From contig NZ_BMXJ01000006.1 of NCBI RefSeq assembly GCF_014651695.1, positions 348,741-412,740 of the forward strand: 64,000 nucleotides of DNA, given 5' to 3'. Made by a program: the position numbers and the translations under genes. The notes under the pieces were generated by a model, which was not told the DNA's origin, did not search any database, and saw only the letters and a program-made list of their open reading frames with translations. The stretch is from Nocardiopsis terrae. Its GTDB lineage: Bacteria; Actinomycetota; Actinomycetes; Streptosporangiales; Streptosporangiaceae. This document shows positions 34,685-42,837 of this stretch, one piece after another (within the stretch, counting starts at the first letter, position 1; every line of letters starts with the position of its first letter).

Positions 34685-35947
34685 GTGCCACAGAACCGAT
34701 CCGACAACACGCCCTCCGCCGCCGGGGCCGCTCCCGCCGCACGCCGGATCGACGGTGTCGACGCCGCGCGTGCGCTCGCGGTGTTCGGGATGTTCGCCGT
34801 CCACCTCGGGGTGGTCTCCTTCGGGCTGTTGCCCGAGGAGCAGGGCTGGGAGCTGCACAGCCTGGTGCGCGGCAACTCCTCGGCCCTCTTCGCCTTCCTC
34901 GCCGGCGTGTCCCTGTCGCTGATGACCGGACGCACCCGGCCCGTCCGGGGCGACTCCCTGCACAGGGCCGCCGTCCGTATCCTGGCCCGTTCGTTCCTGA
35001 TCGGGCTGCTGGGCTTCGTCCTGGACGCCCTCGCCGTCCCGGTCGCGATCATCCTCACCTACTACGCCGGTTTCTTCGTCCTGGCCCTGCCACTGCTCCG
35101 GGCCCGTGCCGCCCTGCTGTGGACGGCCGCGGGGACGCTGGCCCTCGTGGGACCGGCCGTGTCCTTCCTGCTGCGCCAGGACCTGTTCCCGGGGGGCGTG
35201 CGGACCAGCGCGCTCTCCTCGTTCACCGAGTTCTTCCTGACGGGTTACTACCCGGCGATCACGTTCATGGCGTTCGTGTTCGCGGGTATGGCGGTCGGCC
35301 GGACCGACCTGACCGCCGCCGCGGTACGGGTCCGGACGGCGGTCGCCGGGGCGCTCATGGCCGCGGTCGGCTACCTGGGGTCCTGGGTGCTGCTCAACCC
35401 CCTGGGCGGGCTGGACCGGCTGACCGAGGCGCACAGCACCTTCCTCGACGGCGCCCCGCTGAGCTCGGTCGACGCCCGGACCGCCGAGGAGTTGCGCTAC
35501 AACACGACGGACGCCGCGCACAGCATCAGCGGCCAGGTGCCCACGGACTCCTGGTGGTGGCTGGCCGTGAACACGCCGCACACGGGCACCACCTTCGAGA
35601 TCCTCGAGGCGGTGGGCCAGGCGCTCCTGGTACTGGTGGTGTGCATGCTGCTCGCCGAACGGCTGCCGCGCCTGACGTACCCGCTGACCTCGGTGGGCCG
35701 GATGCCCCTGACCGTCTACTCCGGGCACGTCCTGGTCCTGGCGGTGATCGTCGCCCTGCACCCGGAGAACGCAGCGGGCGGCCCCTGGTACCTGGAGCTG
35801 TTCATCCTGGGGGCACTGGTCTTCGCGAGCCTGTGGCGCTTCGGGGTGGGCCGGGGGCCGTTCGAGACCGGGCTGGGGGCCTTCGCCGACGGCGTGGTCT
35901 CCCTGGTCGGGGTGCCCCGGGAGAACCGGGAGCGCGCCGCGGACTGA
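34685..35947 (+). CDS. DUF418 / HGSNAT-like multispanning membrane protein
   Basis: 420 residues, about ten hydrophobic segments. The N-terminal RIDGVDAARALAVFGMFAVH and the mid-protein helices resemble heparan-alpha-glucosaminide acetyltransferase-like domains; the C-terminal SVGRMPLTVYSGHVLVL matches DUF418. It may be a membrane acyltransferase or transporter. GTG 34685 lies six bases after TAGCCT (34673-34678) with no ribosome site, so it is probably leaderless. Confidence 0.82.
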   Translation: MPQNRSDNTPSAAGAAPAARRIDGVDAARALAVFGMFAVHLGVVSFGLLPEEQGWELHSLVRGNSSALFAFLAGVSLSLMTGRTRPVRGDSLHRAAVRILARSFLIGLLGFVLDALAVPVAIILTYYAGFFVLALPLLRARAALLWTAAGTLALVGPAVSFLLRQDLFPGGVRTSALSSFTEFFLTGYYPAITFMAFVFAGMAVGRTDLTAAAVRVRTAVAGALMAAVGYLGSWVLLNPLGGLDRLTEAHSTFLDGAPLSSVDARTAEELRYNTTDAAHSISGQVPTDSWWWLAVNTPHTGTTFEILEAVGQALLVLVVCMLLAERLPRLTYPLTSVGRMPLTVYSGHVLVLAVIVALHPENAAGGPWYLELFILGALVFASLWRFGVGRGPFETGLGAFADGVVSLVGVPRENRERAAD

Positions 35948-35959
35948 CACGGGGCCGGT

Positions 35960-36658
35960 TCAGGGGTGGTCGGGACGCTCGTCGGGCCGGGTGATGTGCG
36001 CCGAGGTGCGGTCCCGGTGCGCCAGCGTGTCCGTGGTGGTGCGCGTGTTCTGCCGGATGAGGCGCCGGGCGTCGTCGGCGGCCGAGCGCGCCACCGCGGG
36101 GCTGGCCACCGGGCGCTCGGACAGTTCGGTGTCCTGGGGCAGGCCGATGTGCATGGGCAGCCCGGCCCTGCCGATCACCCGCAGCTGCGCCGACTCCTGG
36201 GACTGGGAGGGGCGGATGTCGCCGTCGGGGGTCTTCCACGCCGACAGCCGGTGGGCGAGCCATCCGCTGCCCCGGTACTCGGGGCCCCGTTCCCAGGCCA
36301 CCCCGTCCGGGCGGTGGCCCAGCGCGTGCTGGAGGTCGGCCAGGGTCCACCCGGCGGAGAAGAACCGGGCGCTCTCGTCCTTGAGGTAGGCGAAGTCCAC
36401 CCCGCGCAGCGACGTGTCCTCCCGGCGCAGCAGCTCGCAGGCCTCGTGCACCGCGTGCGGGGTGTGCCGGGGCCGGTGCAGCGGGTCGGCGTCGGGTCTG
36501 CGCAGCAGGGCGTCGTCGATCGTCACGATCACCTCGCCCTGCCGGTTGTCCCAGATGCTCACGTCCTCGCGCGCCCACCCCTGTGACTCGGCCAGGGCGG
36601 TGGCCAGTCTGCGCAGGTCGACCTGCCTGTCGTCACTACTGATCCGGAACTCCGCCAT
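35960..36658 (-). CDS. Protein of unknown function
   Basis: 232 residues, soluble, charged. It begins MAEFRISSDDRQVDLRRLAT and has a Trp/Gly-rich middle (WTLADLQHALGHRP, RGSGWLAHRLSAWK) and a C-terminal region rich in Arg/Thr/Asp that looks disordered. ATG 36658. I do not recognise the family. It converges on the DUF418 gene and is divergent from deoC, with a palindromic site 65 bases upstream. Confidence 0.7.
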   Translation of the reverse strand: MAEFRISSDDRQVDLRRLATALAESQGWAREDVSIWDNRQGEVIVTIDDALLRRPDADPLHRPRHTPHAVHEACELLRREDTSLRGVDFAYLKDESARFFSAGWTLADLQHALGHRPDGVAWERGPEYRGSGWLAHRLSAWKTPDGDIRPSQSQESAQLRVIGRAGLPMHIGLPQDTELSERPVASPAVARSAADDARRLIRQNTRTTTDTLAHRDRTSAHITRPDERPDHP

Positions 36659-37005
36659 GGGTCCAGGTTACGGCCCCCGAACGGTGGCGCGGGGAGGGGC
36701 CGGCCTCCGCAGAGGCCGAGTCCGGTCTAGACCGCACACGTCCCGGCAGGGTCGGCCCACCGGGGGAGAACCGTGTTTTTCCGGCCTTCCCACCCCCTGA
36801 TTGGATGAAAGGACGACACGCCGACCGCTCTGGCCTTGGAGTCTTCTCCAACCTTGGGTGGCACGAACCCGCGGGGGACTGACGCCGGCCCGGCCCGGGG
36901 TTATGGTGACTGCCTGACGGCGGGGACATCCACCCCGCGCCGAGCCCAGGACACGCCGTTTCCGCTGGCCGCAGCGGACGGCCCAGTTGAACCGACGAGC
37001 TGTAG
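36659..37005. other. Gene-free divergent stretch upstream of deoC
   Basis: 347 bases containing the GGTCTAGACC palindrome (36723-36734) and a short inverted repeat TTGGAG/CTCCAA (about 36835-36850). A possible -10 TATGGT lies near 36903 for deoC. No gene is supported. Confidence 0.6.
36723..36734. promoter_or_regulatory. GntR/DasR-like palindrome, copy 1
   Basis: CGGTCTAGACCG with the core GGTCTAGACC of DasR-type sites. The 16-base word AGTCCGGTCTAGACCG (36719-36734) is repeated exactly at 49075-49090, next to the nucleoside ABC operon. It lies 270 bases upstream of deoC. Confidence 0.55.
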
Positions 37006-37953
37006 GTGCCCGTGCCCCACACCGCATTCGAGCCCGAGGCGAGGACCAACCACGCGCTCCGGGCCTACCTGCACGGCCTTCCCGGGGTCGACGAGGTCGG
37101 AGCCCGGGCCCGCGCCCAGGACCTCTCCACCCGGTCGATCAAGACCACCGCCAAGGCGAACGCCATCGACCTGGCCATCTCCATGGTGGACCTGACCACC
37201 CTGGAGGGCGCCGACACACCCGGCAAGGTCCGGTCCCTGTGCGCCAAGGCCGCCCTGCCCGACCCGACCGACCGCACCGTGCCCCGCGTGGGCGCCGTGT
37301 GCGTCTACCCCGACATGGTCGCCACCGCCGTCGGGGCGCTGCAGGGCACCGGGATCGGCGTGGCCTCGGTCGCCACCGCCTTCCCGTCCGGGCGCGCGCC
37401 GATGGAGGTCAAGCTGGCCGACACCAGGCGCGCCGTCGCCGACGGGGCCAGCGAGATCGACATGGTCATCGACCGGGGCGCCTTCCTGTCCGGGGACTAC
37501 CGCAAGGTCTTCGACGAGATCGTCGCGGTCAAGGAGGCCTGCGGCGACGCACACCTGAAAGTCATCCTGGAGACCGGCGAACTCGTCACGTACGACAACG
37601 TGCGCCGCGCCTCCCACCTGGCCATCCAGGCCGGCGGAGACTTCATCAAGACCTCCACCGGCAAGGTCTCCCCGGCCGCCACGCTGCCGGTCACCCTGGT
37701 CATGCTGGAGGCGGTGCGCGACCACCACGCCGCCACCGGCCGCCACGTGGGCGTCAAACCCGCCGGGGGCATCCGCACCACCAAGGACGCCATCCGCAAC
37801 CTGGTCCTGGTCAACGAGACGGCCGGCCCCGACTGGCTGACCCCCGACCTGTTCCGGATCGGTGCCTCCAGCCTCCTGAACGACCTGCTCATGCAGCGCA
37901 CCAGGCTGTCCACCGGCACCTACCCGGGCCCCGACTACTACACGCAGGACTGA
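37006..37953 (+). CDS. deoC: Deoxyribose-phosphate aldolase
   Basis: 315 residues. It cleaves 2-deoxyribose-5-phosphate to acetaldehyde and glyceraldehyde-3-phosphate. The Schiff-base Lys lies in HVGVKPAGGIR and the second key Lys in HLKVILETGELV; FIKTSTGKVSP binds phosphate. GTG 37006 is taken as start; GTG 37012 is also possible. The aldehyde dehydrogenase gene begins three bases after its stop, fitting removal of the acetaldehyde product. Confidence 0.95.
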   Translation: MPVPHTAFEPEARTNHALRAYLHGLPGVDEVGARARAQDLSTRSIKTTAKANAIDLAISMVDLTTLEGADTPGKVRSLCAKAALPDPTDRTVPRVGAVCVYPDMVATAVGALQGTGIGVASVATAFPSGRAPMEVKLADTRRAVADGASEIDMVIDRGAFLSGDYRKVFDEIVAVKEACGDAHLKVILETGELVTYDNVRRASHLAIQAGGDFIKTSTGKVSPAATLPVTLVMLEAVRDHHAATGRHVGVKPAGGIRTTKDAIRNLVLVNETAGPDWLTPDLFRIGASSLLNDLLMQRTRLSTGTYPGPDYYTQD

Positions 37954-37956
37954 GCC

Positions 37957-39387
37957 GTGATCTTCGAGTACGCGCCCGCACCGGAGTCCCGCTCCGTCGT
38001 CAGCCTGCGCGAGACCTACGACCTCTTCATTGACGGCGAGTTCACCCCGGCCCGGAGCGGTGACCACCTCACCGTGCTCAACCCGGCCGACGAGACCGAA
38101 CTCGCCCGGGTGGCCGTGGCCGGAGAGGCCGACGTCGACCGCGCCGTCACCGCCGCCCGCCGCGCACACGAGACCGTGTGGAGCCGCATGAGCGGCGCCG
38201 AACGCGGCAAGTACCTGTTCCGCATCGCCCGGATCATCCAGGAGCGCTCGCGCGAACTGGCCGTCCTGGAGTCGATGGACAACGGTAAGCCCGTCAAGGA
38301 GACCCGCGACGTCGACCTGCCGCTGGTCGCCGCGCACTTCTTCTACTACGCGGGTTGGGCCGACAAGCTCGCCCACGCCGGGTTCGGCCCCGACCCGAAG
38401 CCGCTCGGCGTGGCCGCCCAGGTCATCCCGTGGAACTTCCCGCTGCTCATGCTCGCGTGGAAGATCGCCCCGGCCCTGGCCACCGGCAACACCGTCGTGC
38501 TCAAACCCGCCGAGACCACACCGCTGACCGCGCTGGTCTTCGCGCAGATCTGCCAGGAGGCCGACCTGCCCCCGGGCGTGGTCAACATCCTCACCGGTGC
38601 GGGGGAGACCGGCCGGGCCCTGGTCGGGCACCCGGGCACCGACAAGGTCGCCTTCACCGGCTCCACCGAGGTCGGCCGCCAGATCGCCCGCGCGGTCGCG
38701 GGGACCGACAAACGCCTCACCCTGGAGCTGGGCGGCAAGGGCGCCAACATCGTCTACGACGACGCCGCGCTCGACCAGGCCGTCGAGGGCGTGGTCTCGG
38801 GCATCTTCTTCAACCAGGGCCACGTCTGCTGCGCCGGTTCGCGGCTGCTCGTCCAGGAGTCCGTAGCCGACGAGTTCCTGCCCCGGCTCAAGGAGCGCAT
38901 CGCCAAGCTGCGCCTGGGCGACCCGCTGGACAAGAACACCGACATCGGCGCGATCAACTCCGCGGCCCAGCTGGAGCGGGTCCGCGAGCTCACCGCCACC
39001 GCCGACGAGGAGAACGTGGAGCGCTGGTCGCCCGCCTGCGAGCTGCCCGAGCACGGCTACTGGTTCGCGCCCACCGTGCTCACCGGCGTCAGCCAGGCGC
39101 ACCGGGTGGCCCGCGAGGAGATCTTCGGCCCCGTGCTCTCGGTCCTGACCTTCCGAACCCCGGAGGAGGCCGTCGCCAAGGCCAACAACACCCCCTACGG
39201 GCTGTCCGCCGGTGTGTGGACCGAGAAGGGGTCCCGCATGCTGTGGACCGCCGAGCGCCTGCGCGCCGGCGTGATCTGGTCCAACACGTTCAACAAGTTC
39301 GATCCGACGAGCCCCTTCGGCGGCTACAAGGAGTCGGGATACGGCCGCGAGGGCGGGCGACACGGTTTGGAGGCCTACCTTGGCTGA
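37957..39387 (+). CDS. Aldehyde dehydrogenase, probably for acetaldehyde from DeoC
   Basis: 476-residue NAD(P)-dependent aldehyde dehydrogenase with all key parts: PWNFPLLMLAWKIAPALATGN, FTGSTEVG, general-base Glu in LELGGKGANIV and catalytic Cys291 in NQGHVCCAGS, then EEIFGPVLSVLTF. GTG 37957, translationally coupled to deoC. Position in the operon argues for acetaldehyde oxidation. Confidence 0.93.
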   Translation: MIFEYAPAPESRSVVSLRETYDLFIDGEFTPARSGDHLTVLNPADETELARVAVAGEADVDRAVTAARRAHETVWSRMSGAERGKYLFRIARIIQERSRELAVLESMDNGKPVKETRDVDLPLVAAHFFYYAGWADKLAHAGFGPDPKPLGVAAQVIPWNFPLLMLAWKIAPALATGNTVVLKPAETTPLTALVFAQICQEADLPPGVVNILTGAGETGRALVGHPGTDKVAFTGSTEVGRQIARAVAGTDKRLTLELGGKGANIVYDDAALDQAVEGVVSGIFFNQGHVCCAGSRLLVQESVADEFLPRLKERIAKLRLGDPLDKNTDIGAINSAAQLERVRELTATADEENVERWSPACELPEHGYWFAPTVLTGVSQAHRVAREEIFGPVLSVLTFRTPEEAVAKANNTPYGLSAGVWTEKGSRMLWTAERLRAGVIWSNTFNKFDPTSPFGGYKESGYGREGGRHGLEAYLG

Positions 39388-40372
39388 GCGGCGCGGCACC
39401 AAGAAGAGCAGGAAGAACACGGACACCACCGGCGGGGCCGGAGCGGAGGGCGCCGACGGGGGCACGGCCCGGGACGGCACCACCGAACCCCGGCCCCCCG
39501 CACGGCTGGCGGTCCGCAAGACCTACAAGCTCTACCTGGGCGGGGCCTTCCCGCGTTCGGAATCGGGCAGGAGTTACCCCGTGGCCTCAGCGGACGGCAC
39601 CCACCTGGCCAACGCCTCGCTCGCCTCCCGAAAGGACGCGCGCGACGCCGTCACCGCGGCCCGCAAGGCCTTCGGCGGCTGGTCCGGGCGCACCGCCTAC
39701 AACCGCGGCCAGATCCTCTACCGGGTCGCCGAGGTCATGGAGGGGCGCCGCGAGCAGTTCGCCGCCCAGATCGCGGACGCCCAGGGACTGCCCCGGGCCC
39801 AGGCCGACCGGATCGTGTCCGCCGCCGTGGACCGCTGGGTGTACTACGCCGGATGGACCGACAAGTTCGCCCAGGTCCTGGGCGGGGCCAACCCCGTGTC
39901 CGGACCGTTCTACAACCACTCCGCGCCCGAACCCACCGGGGTGGTCGCGGTGTTCGCGCCCCAGGACGCCCCGCTGCTCGGGCTCACCTCGGTCATCGCC
40001 CCGGTCATCGCGACCGGTAACACCGCGGTGGTGGTCACCTCCGAGCGGGCGCCACTGGCCGCGATCGACCTCGCCGAGGTGCTCGCCACCTCCGACCTGC
40101 CCGGAGGAGTGGTCAACCTGCTCACCGGCAGGGCCGAGGAGATCGGTCCGCACCTGGCGTCGCACGCCGACGTCAACGCCCTGGACCTGGCCGGAGCCGG
40201 CGGGCTGGCGGTCGAGTTCGAGAGGGCCGCGGCGACCACCCTCACCCGGGTGCTGCGTCCCGGGCCCGGTGGCGGGGACGGAGAGGAAGCCTGGCTCGAC
40301 ACCGATCCCGGTACCTCCCGAATGACCCCTTTCCTGGAGACCAAGACGGTCTGGCACCCGGTCGGGGTGTAA
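39380..40372 (+). CDS. Half-length aldehyde dehydrogenase homologue without catalytic Cys
   Basis: 330 residues from TTG 39380 (TGGAGG upstream), overlapping the full-length ALDH by 8 bases. After a charged, disordered 45-residue N-terminus it has the ALDH cofactor domain (KTYKLYLGGAFPRSESG, GVVAVFAPQDAPLLGLTSVI, GNTAVVV), but it ends before the catalytic Cys and the rest of the catalytic domain. The frame is clean, so this is a designed-looking short form, not a fresh truncation. It may be a structural or regulatory partner of the preceding ALDH. Confidence 0.85.
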   Translation: MAERRGTKKSRKNTDTTGGAGAEGADGGTARDGTTEPRPPARLAVRKTYKLYLGGAFPRSESGRSYPVASADGTHLANASLASRKDARDAVTAARKAFGGWSGRTAYNRGQILYRVAEVMEGRREQFAAQIADAQGLPRAQADRIVSAAVDRWVYYAGWTDKFAQVLGGANPVSGPFYNHSAPEPTGVVAVFAPQDAPLLGLTSVIAPVIATGNTAVVVTSERAPLAAIDLAEVLATSDLPGGVVNLLTGRAEEIGPHLASHADVNALDLAGAGGLAVEFERAAATTLTRVLRPGPGGGDGEEAWLDTDPGTSRMTPFLETKTVWHPVGV

Positions 40373-40435
40373 GACTGGCGGACCGGTCCGTCCCGCCCCC
40401 GGGGCGGCCCGGTCCGACAGCCGAGTGGAGGAACG

Positions 40436-41086
40436 GTGCCAGCGAACACCCCCGAACAGGCCGACCCCCGGATCCCGGAGCCCCGCGCTTCCGAACACCA
40501 GCGCGTCCCCAGCCTGCGCCTCGTGCGCCTGGACCGCACCACCCCCGAGGTGGCCCTGCTGCGTGAGGTCCTTCCGCGCCAGCGCGTGGCCCCCGGACAG
40601 CGCCGCTTCGTCGACGAGGCGGTGCACACCCTGCCGCGCGCCGACGACGACCCGCACCGCTTCCCCTACGCCGTCGTCCGCAACGACGTCCCGCTGACGG
40701 ACCGGGCGGCCGTCCTCGAAGCCTGCCTCGGCTTCGGGATCATCGACCGGGTCGGCCCGCTGCGCGACCTGGTCGAGGACCCCGAACACGCCGTGCTGCT
40801 GCGTGCCTTCTACGTCACCCCCGAACACCAGGGCCGGGGGATCGGCCGTGCCGCCTGCTCCGCGCCGCTGCTCGACCTCCTGGTCGCGGCGATCGCGCCC
40901 GGGGCCGCCGAGATCGTGCTGTGCGTCAACGACGGCAACGACGCGGGTGAGCGCACCTACCGCTCCGCCGGATTCGTCCCCACCGGCCGCAGGTACGACG
41001 CGGGAGAACACGGTGTGCAGAGCGTCTTCGCGCGCCCGGTGGACACCGGGTCCCGCCCCGTCCCACGGTTGCCGGAGGCCCGATGA
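40436..41086 (+). CDS. GNAT family N-acetyltransferase, tandem copy 1
   Basis: 216 residues. The acetyl-CoA binding segment HQGRGIGRAACSAPLL (Q/RxxGxG/A) follows LLRAFYVTPE. It resembles the next gene over its whole length (IVLCVNxxN, YRSAGF). GTG 40436 with a GGAGG site. Acceptor unknown; sits in the nucleoside-catabolism operon and is coupled to copy 2 by ATGA. Confidence 0.85.
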   Translation: MPANTPEQADPRIPEPRASEHQRVPSLRLVRLDRTTPEVALLREVLPRQRVAPGQRRFVDEAVHTLPRADDDPHRFPYAVVRNDVPLTDRAAVLEACLGFGIIDRVGPLRDLVEDPEHAVLLRAFYVTPEHQGRGIGRAACSAPLLDLLVAAIAPGAAEIVLCVNDGNDAGERTYRSAGFVPTGRRYDAGEHGVQSVFARPVDTGSRPVPRLPEAR

Positions 41087-41721
41087 CCCGATGGCGAGGC
41101 TCGGGCAGGCGGGCCGCCGCGAGCTGGGACGCCGCGCAGGTACGCCTGGTCCGACTGGACGAGGAGACCGGCGAGAGCGCCCTGCTCAGGCGGGTCCTGC
41201 CCGAACACCGCCTGCCGTCCGAGCAGCTGCGCTTCACCGGTCTTCCCGCGCAGACGCTCCCCGACGCGGACTCGGACCCCGAACGGTTCCCGTACGCGGT
41301 CGTGGCCCTGGCCGGGGCGCTGACCGACCCGGCCACGGCCCGGGCCGCCTGCGCCGGTTTCGGGGTCCTGGACCGGGCCGTCCGCTCCCAGCTGGTCGAC
41401 GCGCCGGAGCGCGCGGTGCTGCTGCGCGCCTACTACGTCACGCCACAATGGCAGGGCCGGGGGGTCGGCCGGACCTCCTGCTCACCGCCCCTGCTGGACC
41501 GCCTGGCCGCGGAGGTCGCGCCGCACGCCGAGGAGATCGTGCTCTGCGTCAACCAGTCCAACCTCCCGGCTCAGCGCGTCTACCGGGCCGCCGGTTTCGG
41601 CTTCACCGGGAACACCGTCCCCGGAGAGGCGGGCCCCCAGGACGTCATGTCACGCCCCCTGTACACCGGGATCCACCCCGAACCGCACCCGCGGTACCGA
41701 CGAACGGAGAACTCGCAGTGA
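41083..41721 (+). CDS. GNAT family N-acetyltransferase, tandem copy 2
   Basis: 212 residues, paralogue of the preceding protein: LLRAYYVTPQWQGRGVGRTSC, IVLCVNQSN and VYRAAGF line up. ATG 41083 overlaps the copy 1 stop, and its stop overlaps the punA start (GTGA). The pair may act on a nucleoside-derived amine or as a heterodimer; no direct evidence. Confidence 0.85.
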   Translation: MTRWRGSGRRAAASWDAAQVRLVRLDEETGESALLRRVLPEHRLPSEQLRFTGLPAQTLPDADSDPERFPYAVVALAGALTDPATARAACAGFGVLDRAVRSQLVDAPERAVLLRAYYVTPQWQGRGVGRTSCSPPLLDRLAAEVAPHAEEIVLCVNQSNLPAQRVYRAAGFGFTGNTVPGEAGPQDVMSRPLYTGIHPEPHPRYRRTENSQ

Positions 41722-42515
41722 CTCGCACACCCCAGGCCGCCGCCGAGGAGGCCGCAACCGAACTGCGTTCGCGCACCGGTGTGGACAGCTATGACGTCGC
41801 CCTGGTGATGGGCTCGGGCTGGGCGCCCGCCGCCGACCTGATCGGCGACGCCCAACACGAGCTGGCCTCGGCCGAACTGCCCGGTTTCCTTCCCCCCGCG
41901 GTGGAGGGCCACAGCGGTACCGTCCGCAGTATCGCCGACGGCGACCGGAACGTGCTCGCCTTCCTCGGCCGCACCCACCTGTACGAGGGGCACGGCACCG
42001 ACGCGGTCGTGCACGGCGTGCGCACCGCCGTCGCCGCGGGCGCACGGACCGTCGTACTCACCAACGCCGCGGGCGGCATCAACGCCGACTACGCGGTGGG
42101 CTCGCCCGTGCTCATCGCCGACCACATCAACATGACCGCGAAGTCGCCGCTGACCGGGGCGACCTTCGTGGACCTCACCGAGACCTACAGTCCCGAGCTG
42201 CGCGCGATCGCCCGCGAGGTCGACCCCGGCCTGCGCGAAGGCGTCTACGCGGCCATGCCCGGACCGCACTTCGAGACCCCCGCCGAGATCCGCATGCTCC
42301 GAGCCATGGGTGCCGACCTCGTCGGCATGTCCACCGTGCTGGAGGCCATCGCCGCCCGCGCGGCCGGAGCGCGCGTCCTGGGCATGTCCCTGGTCACCAA
42401 CATCGCCGCGGGCCTCCAGGACGCCAACCTCGACCACGAGGACGTCCTCGCCACCGGCCGCGACTCCGCTGCCGCGGTGGGCCGCCTGCTCGCGGACATC
42501 GTCAGGCGGTTCTAG
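41718..42515 (+). CDS. punA: Purine nucleoside phosphorylase
   Basis: 265-residue trimeric-type (family 2) phosphorylase: phosphate loop ALVMGSGW, GRTHLYEGH, TNAAGGI, the purine-binding GPHFETPAEIRML and GMSLVTNIAAG. It splits purine (deoxy)nucleosides with phosphate to base and (deoxy)ribose-1-phosphate. GTG 41718, coupled to the GNAT pair. Confidence 0.94.
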   Translation: MTRTPQAAAEEAATELRSRTGVDSYDVALVMGSGWAPAADLIGDAQHELASAELPGFLPPAVEGHSGTVRSIADGDRNVLAFLGRTHLYEGHGTDAVVHGVRTAVAAGARTVVLTNAAGGINADYAVGSPVLIADHINMTAKSPLTGATFVDLTETYSPELRAIAREVDPGLREGVYAAMPGPHFETPAEIRMLRAMGADLVGMSTVLEAIAARAAGARVLGMSLVTNIAAGLQDANLDHEDVLATGRDSAAAVGRLLADIVRRF

Positions 42516-42837
42516 TGCTTGCTCTGTGTTTGCTTGGGTCCTCCGCTTCGCTTCGGACCGTGTTCGGGCGCCTGAGGGGAGATGTTCGGGTTGTAGCAGG
42601 CACAGCATCCTCGTCCGCGCCTTGCTCGTTCCTCGCTGGCGGCTTGACTCGTCTTGCACTGTGTTTGCTGAAACCCAGACTCCCGCGCCCGAACGAAAGA
42701 ACACCCCCTGAGGTGACGGTGGGTGGGCAGGGGCACCCCTTGGGGTGGAGGCAAGTGGGCAGCACACCCCTGGGGTTGAGCGCTTGCTCCGGGGGCCGAC
42801 ACACCCCTGTGGTCATTCGTCCAGACAGGAGATCAGC
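42516..42837. repeat. Gene-free stretch with repeated palindromes upstream of the mutase gene
   Basis: 322 bases of unusual, locally T-rich sequence between two operon genes. Four related imperfect palindromes of the type CACCCCTTGGGGTG occur at 42702-42715, 42734-42747 (perfect), 42765-42777 and 42802-42814, spaced about 31-37 bases. The two middle ones are preceded by GTGGGCAG. Words such as TGTGTTTGCT (about 42526 and 42659) and CTTGCTC are also repeated. No gene is supported. Confidence 0.75.

Noticed and set aside
42702..42814. CRISPR-like spaced repeats
   Set aside because: The units are only 13-14 bases, imperfect, and spacers also share words; no cas genes are near.
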